This document shows, one piece after another, positions 17,173 to 25,763 of a DNA stretch of 64,000 nucleotides. The position numbers were made by a program, and so were the translations under genes. The notes under the pieces were generated by a model. The model saw nothing but the letters and a program-made list of their open reading frames with translations. It did not search any database and was not told the origin of the DNA. This DNA is from JAFGXT01 sp963677165. Its GTDB lineage: Bacteria > Verrucomicrobiota > Lentisphaeria > Victivallales > SZUA-371. The DNA lies in assembly GCA_963677165.2 (NCBI GenBank), contig CAXXSX010000002.1:5518001-5582000 (forward strand), given 5' to 3'. The first letter of the stretch is position 1. Each line of letters starts with the position of its first letter.

Positions 17173-18078
17173 ATGGTGTTAAAAATGAAAAATAAAAAAA
17201 TTATCATTATTGCTAGTGCTTTGGTCTTGTTTCCTTTGGTCTTGTTTTCAGGAAACAGGTGTAATAATATTGCTCGTTCTATGACAACTGCGACCGACGG
17301 AGATGATAATGTCATATGGTGTGATATTTACAAAAGCGATTTAGATTTATCTCAGGAATGGAATCCTTATATTACTGATCATCTGCCTTTTGATATTCAC
17401 GCTATTATAATAAAAGCAATGAATAAATTAAAACGTTATATTCCCAAACAATATTCTTTATTCAAAATACAGTCTATTTCGATTGACAGATACAATCAAA
17501 CCTTTAAATGGGTTTGCGTAATACGCTTTCAAAATATAAATTCGCATAAAGAAACTATTTCCGTTGTTTTTTATTTTACAGGTAAATCGGCGGAAAATAG
17601 AACTAATAAAAAATTAAACATAAGCTCAAAATTTAATCAGCTCAAAAAAACAAGAGAGTTTCTTAACATTTGTAGCCATATTAATAATGTAAGATTTGCA
17701 TATCGAATACAAAATAATGATGTGTTTAAAAAAGAGACTTGGGACATAAACAAAATAACTGACATCAAGTTTAAAGATGCTATCAAGGAAGCCCAAAAAG
17801 AATTATTTTCTGTTCTTGAAAACTTTGATATAAAACTAGATGAATATTGGCTTTCTGAAATTGAATTTAAAAAATTAAACATTGAAAATAACAGATTTTT
17901 TATTGTTATTAGATTTACAATTAAGATAGAAGGCAGCAATAAAAGCAGGACGATTTTTTCTATCCCATTATATTTTAACAATGTTACTAGAAAATATCAA
18001 ATTCCGGCTCAAAACCATACACGACTTCAGCGGCCGAAGTACGGAGTGGTGCCGTACATTGAAAATAAGTTAAATTAA
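17173..18078 (+). CDS. AT-rich orphan secreted or membrane-anchored protein
   Basis: 301 residues. The basic start MKNKKIIIIASALVLFPLVLFSG is a signal peptide or anchor. The mature part appears to contain two copies of a similar unit: FKIQSISIDRYNQTFKWVCV and, about 130 residues later, FWLSEIEF-like text (YWLSEIEFKKLNIENNRFFI), each followed by a strand and a polar I-rich stretch, which suggests an internal duplication. No family recognised. Base composition is much more AT-rich than the neighbours, and the last 20 codons run into the repeat DNA downstream, so the C-terminus may be chimeric. AGGA lies about 11 nt before the ATG; an internal ATG (MKNKK) is 12 nt further. Confidence 0.6.
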   Translation: MVLKMKNKKIIIIASALVLFPLVLFSGNRCNNIARSMTTATDGDDNVIWCDIYKSDLDLSQEWNPYITDHLPFDIHAIIIKAMNKLKRYIPKQYSLFKIQSISIDRYNQTFKWVCVIRFQNINSHKETISVVFYFTGKSAENRTNKKLNISSKFNQLKKTREFLNICSHINNVRFAYRIQNNDVFKKETWDINKITDIKFKDAIKEAQKELFSVLENFDIKLDEYWLSEIEFKKLNIENNRFFIVIRFTIKIEGSNKSRTIFSIPLYFNNVTRKYQIPAQNHTRLQRPKYGVVPYIENKLN

Positions 18079-18100
18079 TTGAGTGGTGCCGCGAAATAAG

Positions 18101-18146
18101 GTTAATATTGGGGTCGGATGGTTTAATATTGGGTTTAATATTGGGG
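18101..18146 (-). repeat. Right cluster of three inverted CCCCAATATTAA repeats
   Basis: Read on the minus strand these are CCCCAATATTAAC (18113-18101), CCCAATATTAAA (18133-18122) and CCCCAATATTAAA (18146-18134). Together with 17032-17071 they bracket the orphan gene as a 1.1-kb unit with inverted ends. Just upstream an 11-bp direct repeat GAGTGGTGCCG occurs at 18044-18054 and 18081-18091, and the short hairpins ACTTC/GAAGT and GTACGG/CCGTAC overlap the gene end. Confidence 0.8.
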
Positions 18147-18227
18147 TGCGTATAATTTGAATAATTAAGCTCGAAGCACGATGCTTGAAGTCGGGGATGC
18201 GTATAATTTGAAATATTAAGCTCAAGC
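18147..18227. repeat. Near-identical 30-bp direct repeat
   Basis: TGCGTATAATTTGAATAATT... at 18147-18176 recurs as TGCGTATAATTTGAAATATT... at 18198-18227, both continuing AAGCTC and AAGC. The period is 51 bp. It lies between the inverted repeats and the small secreted gene. Confidence 0.75.
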
Positions 18228-18307
18228 AATAGTGTAATTTTCGTTTTTTGTATCTTAAATCGATTTTTTAACATCGAAAAATGGATTTAAATAATTTGGA
18301 GAAATTT

Positions 18308-18502
18308 ATGTATAAGAAGATGATATTTGGGGGAGTTGTTTGTCTGCTGGCAGGCATGGTGTTTGGTGCTCCGGCTGTAGCAGATAAGGTGGTTACTCCC
18401 AAAGCAGAAGAAGCGAAGAAGCCGGAATCGGGACAAGTCGTAATGTCCAACCTGCCGGATAAGATCAAGTTGATTATCGGTATCGGCGAGACAAAAAACT
18501 AA
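18308..18502 (+). CDS. Very small secreted protein
   Basis: 64 residues: signal peptide MYKKMIFGGVVCLLAGMVFGAPAVA with a likely cleavage after AxA, then a short mature chain of about 40 residues, Lys/Glu-rich and ending KLIIGIGETKN. Start ATG 18308 has GGAG at the right distance; the longer frame from 18281 does not. No family recognised. Could be a small periplasmic peptide. Confidence 0.6.
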   Translation: MYKKMIFGGVVCLLAGMVFGAPAVADKVVTPKAEEAKKPESGQVVMSNLPDKIKLIIGIGETKN

Positions 18503-18717
18503 GCGGTCAAGCTTATTGATAATTCATTTCTCTCCATATTCATGCATTTTTCTCCACTTTTTTCTAGTACATTTTTTGAACAATAGTTTATGAAATCCGT
18601 ATCCGGGCGATTCACCGTCTCGGCAAATATTGTCCAGAGACGCGGCTAATCCGTACGAGGGAAACGGCTGTTTAATTTTTTCTTAAAAACATGGCAATTC
18701 AATTATTATTATTGAGT

Positions 18718-18727
18718 TAAGCGCTTA
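18718..18727. promoter_or_regulatory. Perfect TAAGCGCTTA palindrome upstream of iorB
   Basis: A 10-bp palindrome with a central CG, the shape bound by LacI-family repressors (compare AAGCGCTT cores), 41 nt before iorB. I see nothing else in 18503-18767 except a CGTCTC/GAGACG pair at about 18620-18645. Confidence 0.3.
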
Positions 18728-18767
18728 TATTAATTTTTTCTTGCAATGCAACATAATGAGGTCGTAT

Positions 18768-19337
18768 ATGACAGGCAATATTATACTGGCTGGCGTTGGG
18801 GGACAGGGAATACTGCTCTCGGCGCAACTTATCGCGGCAGCGGCTGCTGCTGCCGGCTTAGACGTAAAAACCAATGAGATACACGGCATGGCCCAGCGCG
18901 GCGGTTCGGTAATCGCGCTGGTAAAATTCGGCGAAAAAGTACATTCTCCGCTGATTCTTGAAGGAACCGCAACACTTCTCGGCGCATTCGAAATGATTGA
19001 AGCTCTACGTAACGCACACTGGCTTGCTTCCGACGGAACCGCAGTTGTTGCCCGTGACAAAGTTATACCAGTTACAGTTTCCAGTGGGAAAGCCGCCTAT
19101 CCGGAAGACGTAGAGGACCGGTTGAAAAAAGTATTCCCATGCCTTGAACTCCGTGATGTCACAGCCATGGCAAAAGAACTAGGCAACAGCCGGGTTGCAA
19201 ACACGATCCTCACTGGAATGATTTCACGTCATCTGGAACTACCGGAAGAAGTCTGGACGGAAGCTATAAAGAGCTGCGTTAAACCTAAATTTATCGATAT
19301 CAATCTGAAAGCATTTGAATTAGGACGAGGGGAATAA
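18768..19337 (+). CDS. iorB: Indolepyruvate:ferredoxin oxidoreductase, beta subunit
   Basis: 189 residues of the pyruvate-ferredoxin oxidoreductase gamma-type fold: NIILAGVGGQGILLSAQLIA at the N-terminus and EIHGMAQRGGSV are the classic blocks. With IorA it oxidises aryl-pyruvates from aromatic amino acids to aryl-acetyl-CoA, reducing ferredoxin. ATG 18768 has GAGGT five bases upstream; a longer TTG frame from 18741 is less likely. The TAA stop shares an A with the ATG of the next gene. Confidence 0.92.
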   Translation: MTGNIILAGVGGQGILLSAQLIAAAAAAAGLDVKTNEIHGMAQRGGSVIALVKFGEKVHSPLILEGTATLLGAFEMIEALRNAHWLASDGTAVVARDKVIPVTVSSGKAAYPEDVEDRLKKVFPCLELRDVTAMAKELGNSRVANTILTGMISRHLELPEEVWTEAIKSCVKPKFIDINLKAFELGRGE

Positions 19338-20623
19338 TGGACTTTAAATTTTTTAACCACACCGCCGAAACCATGTCAAGGGACGAAATCCGTTCCATCC
19401 AGGACAAAGGATTGGTGAAAACCGCAAAATATGTTTACGAACATAATTCTTTAATGAAAAAGAAGTTCGATGAGCTGGGCGTAAAACCGGAAGACATTCG
19501 TTCCGCCGCTGATATTGTCAAACTGCCGTTCACCAACAAAGAAGACTTTAGAGTACATTATCCGCTGGGCTTATCCTGTGTCGACAAACAGAATCTTGCG
19601 GAAATGCATATGTCCTCCGGCTCAACCGGCACCCCGGTCGTCATGCCTTATACACTGGCTGATGTCGACCAGTGGGCGGAATGCATGGCACGATGTTATT
19701 GTATGGCTGGAGCGGTCAAAGGCGACACCGTACAGATCACTCCGGGCATGGGCTTGTTTAATGGCGGCTTCGGCTGTTTTCACGGTGCCCGCAAAGCCGG
19801 CTTATTCATTGTACCAACCGGTGCGGGAAATACAGTCCGTCAGGTTAAGCTGGGAAAAGATTTTGGCACCCGCATTCTTACCGGCGTTGTCTCTTATGGC
19901 GTACGTATCATGGAAGTGATGGAAGAGCTGAAAAAACAGATGCCAGACTTGGAAATCGGTATTTTCGGAGCGGAAACCTTTTCTGAGTCGCTAAAAAAAC
20001 GTCTATCTACCGGACTTGGAATTGATGCTTACGACATTTACGGCATGACCGAAACCGGCGGGATCGGTACCCTTGGCATGGACTGTCCGGTTCATGATGG
20101 TCTGCACTGTTGGGAAGATCATTATATTTTTGAGATCGTTGATCCACTGACCATGAAACAGGTTCCGGACGGAGAAGAAGGCGAGATCGTCATTACCTGT
20201 TTCACCCGTGAAGCACTGCCGGTAATTCGGTTCCGCACCGGTGACCTCAGCCGAATTCTGTCACGCGAAACCTGTGCCTGCGGCAGAACTCATGTCCGCT
20301 ATGCTCCGATTACCGGGCGTGCCGACGACATGCTGATCATCAAGGGAGTAAACTTCTTCCCGCGTCAGGTAGAACAGGCACTGATGGAAATTCCCGGCGT
20401 TAAACCAAACTACCAGATCATCCTCGCAGAACACGACGGTATCAAAGACGTACGCATTAATGTTGAAGCGGAAGAAGGCGTGACCGGTTTCATGGTTGAA
20501 AAACATCTAAAAGAAGCGCTGGGCTTCTCCCCGAAAGGCGATGTATATCCTCCGGGAGCCCTGCCCCGCCAGGAAGGCAAAGCCAAACGAATCTACTACA
20601 GTAATAACGATCAAGGGAAATAG
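19337..20623 (+). CDS. paaK: Phenylacetate-CoA ligase (AMP-forming)
   Basis: 428 residues, typical PaaK size. AMP-binding motif SSGSTGTPVV, DIYGMTETGG adenylate-contact motif, FRTGDLSRIL, and the mobile C-terminal domain DDMLIIKGVNFFPRQVE. The CACGRTH Cys motif is also present. The enzyme interconverts aryl-acetates and their CoA thioesters. Placed between iorB and iorA it most likely works in the energy-conserving direction or recycles CoA from the aryl-acetyl-CoA they produce; direction is inference. Start overlaps the iorB stop by one base. Confidence 0.93.
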   Translation: MDFKFFNHTAETMSRDEIRSIQDKGLVKTAKYVYEHNSLMKKKFDELGVKPEDIRSAADIVKLPFTNKEDFRVHYPLGLSCVDKQNLAEMHMSSGSTGTPVVMPYTLADVDQWAECMARCYCMAGAVKGDTVQITPGMGLFNGGFGCFHGARKAGLFIVPTGAGNTVRQVKLGKDFGTRILTGVVSYGVRIMEVMEELKKQMPDLEIGIFGAETFSESLKKRLSTGLGIDAYDIYGMTETGGIGTLGMDCPVHDGLHCWEDHYIFEIVDPLTMKQVPDGEEGEIVITCFTREALPVIRFRTGDLSRILSRETCACGRTHVRYAPITGRADDMLIIKGVNFFPRQVEQALMEIPGVKPNYQIILAEHDGIKDVRINVEAEEGVTGFMVEKHLKEALGFSPKGDVYPPGALPRQEGKAKRIYYSNNDQGK

Positions 20624-20625
20624 CA

Positions 20626-22380
20626 GTGAATTCTGAAATTTTAATATCAGGCAATGAAGCCATCGCCCGAGGAGCCTGGAAAGCCGGCGTAAATTTCGCC
20701 TCTGGTTACCCCGGTACTCCATCAACTGAAATAATGGAAAACCTGTCAAAATTCAGGAAGGACCTTTACTGTGAATGGGCTCCCAATGAAAAAGTTGCCC
20801 TGGAAGCATGTGTCGGAGCGGCCCTGGACGGAGCCAGAAGTATCTGTACGATGAAACTGGTAGGACTGAATGTGGCAGCCGACCCATTGATGACGCTGTC
20901 ATACATTGGAGTGGAAGCCGGACTGGTCATCTGTGTTGCCGACGACCCGGGCCAGTATTCCTCCCAGACCGAGCAGGACACCCGCAACTATGCACGCTTC
21001 GCCAAGATACCTGTCCTGGAACCTGCAGATGCTCAGGAATGCTATGATTTCATGGAACTGGCATTTTTAATTTCAGAAGAATACCGTACTCCGGTAATTA
21101 TACGAACTACTACTTGTGTTAGTCATTCCCGCGGTTTAGTAAAACCAGGAGAACGCACTCTGGGCCCCAAAAAAGTCGGCTGGCAGAAGAATCCGTCGAA
21201 ATACGTACCAATCCCGGTATGGGGACGAGTTATGCGCCGCAATATTGAGGACCGACTAAAAAAACTCTCTGCTGCCGCCTCAGAATCTTCCGTTAATACG
21301 ATTGAACTGAAAGACACCTCGCTGGGAATCATCACTGCGGGGCTTCCGGCTCTACACGTCCGGGAAGCTTTCCCGGAAGCATCAATCTTAAAACTGGGCT
21401 GGGCATACCCTTTCCCTGATGAACTAATCAAACGTTTCGCCTCGCAGGTCGACAAGATTCTTATTGTTGAAGAACTTGACGATATTCTGGAAGAACATAT
21501 CAAAGCTCTGGGAATTACTTGTGAAGGACGTAAGTTTGTTCCCGGTGTAGGGGAACTGACTCCAGCGGTAATTGCCGAAGTCAAAGCAAAATGGGAAGGC
21601 AAACCGGCAACGATTCCAACTCCGGTCAAAGAATCAGAAGGCCTGCCGCCGCGCCCACCGATTCTTTGCGCGGGTTGTCCGCACCGCGGCGTGTTCTATG
21701 CTCTCACAAAATTTGATGTTGTGGTTACCGGAGATATCGGCTGCTATACCCTCGGAGTATTTCCACCGCTGGACCGCACCGATGTAATTCTGTGCATGGG
21801 CGGCGGAGTCTCAATGGCCCATGGTATCGAAAAAGCCGGAGAACCCAAAAAAGTTGTCGGAATTGTGGGAGACTCAACCTTTTTCCATTCCGGAATTACC
21901 GGATTGCTGGATATTGTTTACAACCGGGGTACCTCAACTATTGTCGTTGTCGACAACCGTACAACTGCAATGACCGGCCACCAGGATCACCCCGGCACGG
22001 GGCGCCCCTTGATGGGCGGCGAGTATCCGGGAGTTTCAATTGAAGCGATTGGAAAGGCCTGCGGTATCAAACGGGTCCGCGTCGTTGATCCATATGATCT
22101 CGCAGCGACACAAACTGCGCTGAAAGAAGAAATGGAAGCCAATGAACCTTCGCTGATTATTTCACGTGCCCCCTGTCTGCTGCGGGAACGAAAACCCTGC
22201 GGTCCGCCACTAACGATTGATACGGAAAAATGTAAAAGCTGTGGACTCTGTCTGAAACTGGGTTGCCCGGCGCTGGAATATTCCGGCAACGGCTGTCCAT
22301 CAATCAACCAAGCCCTCTGCGCCGGATGCGGCATGTGCGCTGAAGTCTGCCATACAAATGCGATCAGTCGTTCAGAATGA
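20626..22380 (+). CDS. iorA: Indolepyruvate:ferredoxin oxidoreductase, alpha subunit
   Basis: 584 residues. Pyrimidine-binding domain at the N-terminus (SGYPGTPSTEIM), thiamine diphosphate-binding domain near the middle (CAGCPHRGVFYAL, GDIGCYTLG, GDSTFFHSGITGLLD, VDNRTTAMTGHQ) and two C-terminal 4Fe-4S motifs (CKSCGLCLKLGCP and CAGCGMCAEVCH). GTG start two nt after the paaK stop. Completes an iorB-paaK-iorA operon for fermentation of Phe, Tyr and Trp keto acids. Confidence 0.95.
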   Translation: MNSEILISGNEAIARGAWKAGVNFASGYPGTPSTEIMENLSKFRKDLYCEWAPNEKVALEACVGAALDGARSICTMKLVGLNVAADPLMTLSYIGVEAGLVICVADDPGQYSSQTEQDTRNYARFAKIPVLEPADAQECYDFMELAFLISEEYRTPVIIRTTTCVSHSRGLVKPGERTLGPKKVGWQKNPSKYVPIPVWGRVMRRNIEDRLKKLSAAASESSVNTIELKDTSLGIITAGLPALHVREAFPEASILKLGWAYPFPDELIKRFASQVDKILIVEELDDILEEHIKALGITCEGRKFVPGVGELTPAVIAEVKAKWEGKPATIPTPVKESEGLPPRPPILCAGCPHRGVFYALTKFDVVVTGDIGCYTLGVFPPLDRTDVILCMGGGVSMAHGIEKAGEPKKVVGIVGDSTFFHSGITGLLDIVYNRGTSTIVVVDNRTTAMTGHQDHPGTGRPLMGGEYPGVSIEAIGKACGIKRVRVVDPYDLAATQTALKEEMEANEPSLIISRAPCLLRERKPCGPPLTIDTEKCKSCGLCLKLGCPALEYSGNGCPSINQALCAGCGMCAEVCHTNAISRSE

Positions 22381-22487
22381 TTTGGTTCAGTCAAAATTTT
22401 CCCAGATATTCTTTCTATAAATTGATGGCGAAAATCTGAAACCATGATATATTCCATTTTTATATGGGAATGAACTTTTGGGGAAAC

Positions 22488-23507
22488 ATGATTGAGATAC
22501 AAAAAAACTTCATGGATAAGACTTGGAAATGGCAGCATAACAACAGTATATGCGCCGAAGTCACTGAGAAGAGATCAGATAATCCGACAATGAAGATCAA
22601 GCAGAATCCACTGCGGACAATATACCGGATCGATACTGATCACCGTGGAAGTTTTTTTGTAAAACACGATCATCCCCGTGGTTTCTTCAAAAAAATCCGG
22701 ACTGTTTTCAAAAATAAAATTCAAAGTGAATTCGAGTCAGCCATGTTGCTAAGGGAATGCAATATTCCAATCGTAAAATATCTTGACTGGGGACGTTGCG
22801 GACCTGACTCCATCCTGGTATCCATCACCGCCGACTGTATGGTCAGTGGTAAAGAGTTCTGGCATACCAGGGCCATGGATTCTATCGAAACAAGAAATAC
22901 ATTTCTTGAAAATCTGACAAGTTTTGTCAAAAGTTTTGTAAATGCAGGCATATCTCATCCGGATTTTCATTCCAGCAATATCCTGGTATCTCCAGACATA
23001 AATATTGTTCTGGTTGATCCTTACGGAGTAAAACAGCGTACGACTTTAACGGAACAGGACAAAATAGAATTGTCCAAAATTTTTGTAGATTTCCGTGGAG
23101 AAATCAGCCGCTCGGAGGCAATACAATTATTACAAGACTCCGAAATTTCCAGAAATAAGAAAGAAGCAACAAAACTCTGGCAATTAACTCTGAAAGACGA
23201 ATACGATAAAATTGTAAAAAACTGGCCCAAATGTTGTGAACAGATATTATCCGGACAATCAAAATTTTGCACACAGCAGATCAGCCAGGGACACGAATGC
23301 ATTTTTCGTCATACCACATACTATAAACCATTATTCTCTAATATGTCCGAACTCCCCAGTAATCTCAGACGAGAACAACTATCCTCTGAGAAAGCAAAGA
23401 AACACTGGCTTGAATCATTTAAACAGCAACTGCTTCGGGAAGACCAGACTGATATTCCGGTAATCTGGCAAAAGAACGGTCCGAAAAGTATTTTATATTA
23501 CAAATAG
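22488..23507 (+). CDS. WaaP/Kdo-kinase-like lipopolysaccharide kinase family protein
   Basis: About 339 residues with a minimal kinase fold of the PF06293 type. SFFVKHD carries the likely ATP-binding Lys, and ISHPDFHSSNILV corresponds to the catalytic H-x-D-(x)4-N loop. NIVLVDPYG holds the metal-binding Asp in place of DFG. A C-terminal extension of about 130 residues is Lys/Gln-rich. Such kinases phosphorylate heptose or Kdo in LPS, but divergent members have unknown targets. The ATG at 22488 follows GGGGA (short spacing); the frame is open to an ATG at 22464. The next gene downstream is the degenerate asparagine-synthase-like protein. Confidence 0.75.
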   Translation: MIEIQKNFMDKTWKWQHNNSICAEVTEKRSDNPTMKIKQNPLRTIYRIDTDHRGSFFVKHDHPRGFFKKIRTVFKNKIQSEFESAMLLRECNIPIVKYLDWGRCGPDSILVSITADCMVSGKEFWHTRAMDSIETRNTFLENLTSFVKSFVNAGISHPDFHSSNILVSPDINIVLVDPYGVKQRTTLTEQDKIELSKIFVDFRGEISRSEAIQLLQDSEISRNKKEATKLWQLTLKDEYDKIVKNWPKCCEQILSGQSKFCTQQISQGHECIFRHTTYYKPLFSNMSELPSNLRREQLSSEKAKKHWLESFKQQLLREDQTDIPVIWQKNGPKSILYYK

Positions 23508-23796
23508 ACTTCTTTGCTGTACGCCTCATGAATCCATTCGAAACGAAGAAACCGTGAAAAAAATATCATGTATGACGCGTAAGCGAGTCCCCAAATAATG
23601 CAGGAAAACACGAAGAGCCTGAATAAACGTGTAGATGTAAGGGTATTTTTATACAGCATTTAAGATAAATAATAGTTACTTTCATAATATTTTTGGTTTA
23701 TTTCGCAAGATATAGAGTTCAAACTGTTGCTAAAGTCACTTGCAGATGATATAGTTGACTTTGGGTATAATATAAAAATGTTAGTGTATAGTCACT

Positions 23797-25650
23797 ATGG
23801 CAGGTCTTCTCTTTGATATAAGCACCGAAATTATAACTCCTGAGCATGATGCACTGGAGAGTGTGAAATATCGCGGTGGTAACCATTGCGGTATCAAACA
23901 TTTCACCTCTGAATCCGATGGACTTAACATTAATTTGGCCTCCCGCCACAACCTTGTTACAGACCTGACTGATGCGGGAAAACAACCTGTATCTTATGAA
24001 GACGGCGAATGTTGGATTATACTGGACGGTGAAATATTTAATTATCGAGAAATACGACGTATCCTTGCCAGCGAAGGATATGCTTTCAAATCAGAATCCG
24101 ATGTTGAAGTAATCGCCGCCGCCTACTCTCGCTGGGGGGTAAGATGCCTTAAATATTTTAAGGGAATGTTTGCTTTCTGTATTTTCAATCAGAAAAAACA
24201 ACGCTTTTTCATAGCCCGTGACCGACTCGGAGTTAAGCCATTGTATTTCATCAATCGCTATAAGTGTTTTCGGGTTGGATCGGAAATTAAACAGTTTCTC
24301 AGCGCTCCGGGTTTTGTTCCCGAAGCAAACGCTGAAATGGTACACTATTATCTTTCCACCGGACTTACCCGCAGAAATTCTAAAACGTTGTGGAAGGAAG
24401 TTTATGAGCTTCCTCCGGGCCATTATATCGAACAAAAGCTGAAAAACTGGAGTCCGGGAGCCCCCCTGCGAGCCCAATGCTGGTATCAACTGGATTTCAA
24501 TATCGTCTCCGAAATGAAATTCGAAGATACCGCAGTTGACTATAGAGAACGCCTGACAAATTCAATGCGTGATCAGCTTTCCCATAATTATCCGGATGGA
24601 TTCCGGCTTTCCGGTGACATCAACACAGCAGTAACAACCTGCCTGGGAAATGAATTATGCCGGGGAGAACGCCTGAAGACGTACTCTCTTATCAGCGAAA
24701 GCAATTATCCGGATAACCTTCGAACCGTAATGAACGTTTCCAAAGCCCTTAGTACGGAAAATCATACGGAGGAATTTAAAAGTACTGATTTTCTGCCGGA
24801 CTACGATGCGATGATCTATGCCAATGACTTTCCTCTGGAATTCGAACGCAACCTGTTCAACTGGATGTTATACGCGAAAGGAAATTGTAAAGGCAGAATT
24901 GTTATTGACGGCGAAGGAGCCAGCCAGTTTCTTTTCAGTAATATTGATTTTTACTGGGCATATCTCAACCGTAGAATGTTCAATGAATCAGCCGCAATAT
25001 TTATTTCGGACCTGCGCCGTTTTAAATGGACCAATCAAAAGCCCTGGTTAAAAGTCATTAATAAGCTGAGAAAAATGACTTTTGGTCGCAATTCAGGACT
25101 GACTGAAACTGTTATCAAAAAGGGCGTATTGACGAACAATCCGGACTACACGGCAGAATTAATGCCGAACGGCTGTGACGACAAACTGCTTCCGACTGCC
25201 TTTAAGGATGTCCTTATGCTGCGCGAAACTCTGCACTTTCTTGATCGCTGCGCTTATCAGGGACAATGTGAACTTCGTCATCCATTCCTTGACCACAAAG
25301 TAGTCGAGCTCAGTTTGCGCATGCCATATCACTTTAAAATCCGTGACGGATTGACAAAATATATCCTACGCGAGGCGTTTGCCGATCTGCTGCCACGAAA
25401 TGTGTACTCGAAACCTGACATTATTGACAGTGAATTCGTAGGCGGAGCCAAATGGCAACGGTTGCTTTTCCATACTCTCGTATTGGAAAATATTGATGAT
25501 CTTCTTCGTGAACCTTACATTGAACGCGATGAACTGGCCACTGCAATGCGCAAATTCACGATCAATAAAGCGGCATTCTCTCCGGTTATGTGGCGACTTA
25601 TCGGCATCAACCGCTGGAAAAAAGTATTCAAAATTCAAAATATGCGGTAA
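23797..25650 (+). CDS. Asparagine synthase-like protein lacking both catalytic signatures (probable pseudoenzyme)
   Basis: 617 residues, AsnB length, with the family framework: DGEIFNYREIR, SDVEVI, GMFAF, RDRLGVKPLYF, ELPPGHY, RHPFLDHKVVEL and KYILREAFADLLP. The glutaminase nucleophile Cys2 is Ala (MAGLLF instead of MCGI) and HRGPD is YRGGN. The PP-loop SGGxDS is SGDINT (272-277), and the GDGGDELF motif is DGEGASQFLF (371-380). So neither glutamine hydrolysis nor ATP-dependent adenylation looks possible by the known mechanism. The frame is intact over 1.85 kb. No clear ribosome binding site; TATAAT lies at 23766-23771. Its upstream neighbour is the WaaP-like kinase, which may point to a cell-envelope glycan role (inference). 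Confidence 0.85.
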   Translation: MAGLLFDISTEIITPEHDALESVKYRGGNHCGIKHFTSESDGLNINLASRHNLVTDLTDAGKQPVSYEDGECWIILDGEIFNYREIRRILASEGYAFKSESDVEVIAAAYSRWGVRCLKYFKGMFAFCIFNQKKQRFFIARDRLGVKPLYFINRYKCFRVGSEIKQFLSAPGFVPEANAEMVHYYLSTGLTRRNSKTLWKEVYELPPGHYIEQKLKNWSPGAPLRAQCWYQLDFNIVSEMKFEDTAVDYRERLTNSMRDQLSHNYPDGFRLSGDINTAVTTCLGNELCRGERLKTYSLISESNYPDNLRTVMNVSKALSTENHTEEFKSTDFLPDYDAMIYANDFPLEFERNLFNWMLYAKGNCKGRIVIDGEGASQFLFSNIDFYWAYLNRRMFNESAAIFISDLRRFKWTNQKPWLKVINKLRKMTFGRNSGLTETVIKKGVLTNNPDYTAELMPNGCDDKLLPTAFKDVLMLRETLHFLDRCAYQGQCELRHPFLDHKVVELSLRMPYHFKIRDGLTKYILREAFADLLPRNVYSKPDIIDSEFVGGAKWQRLLFHTLVLENIDDLLREPYIERDELATAMRKFTINKAAFSPVMWRLIGINRWKKVFKIQNMR

Positions 25651-25763
25651 AAAACTCTGCCGACATTGCATTTTCAGGCTGGAAATAACCGTTCGAAGGC
25701 TTATTTTATTGTATTAGATATTTATTTCAGAAAACTTGTTCATTGAATATATAGAGGTGACTT

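Noticed and set aside
17032..18146. CRISPR-like array
   Set aside because: The repeats are only about 13 bp, tandem without spacers and inverted on the two sides; no cas gene.
20507..20749. Long minus-strand frames inside the ior operon and in mfd (for example 8795-9535 on plus)
   Set aside because: They lie wholly within well supported genes and show no family features.
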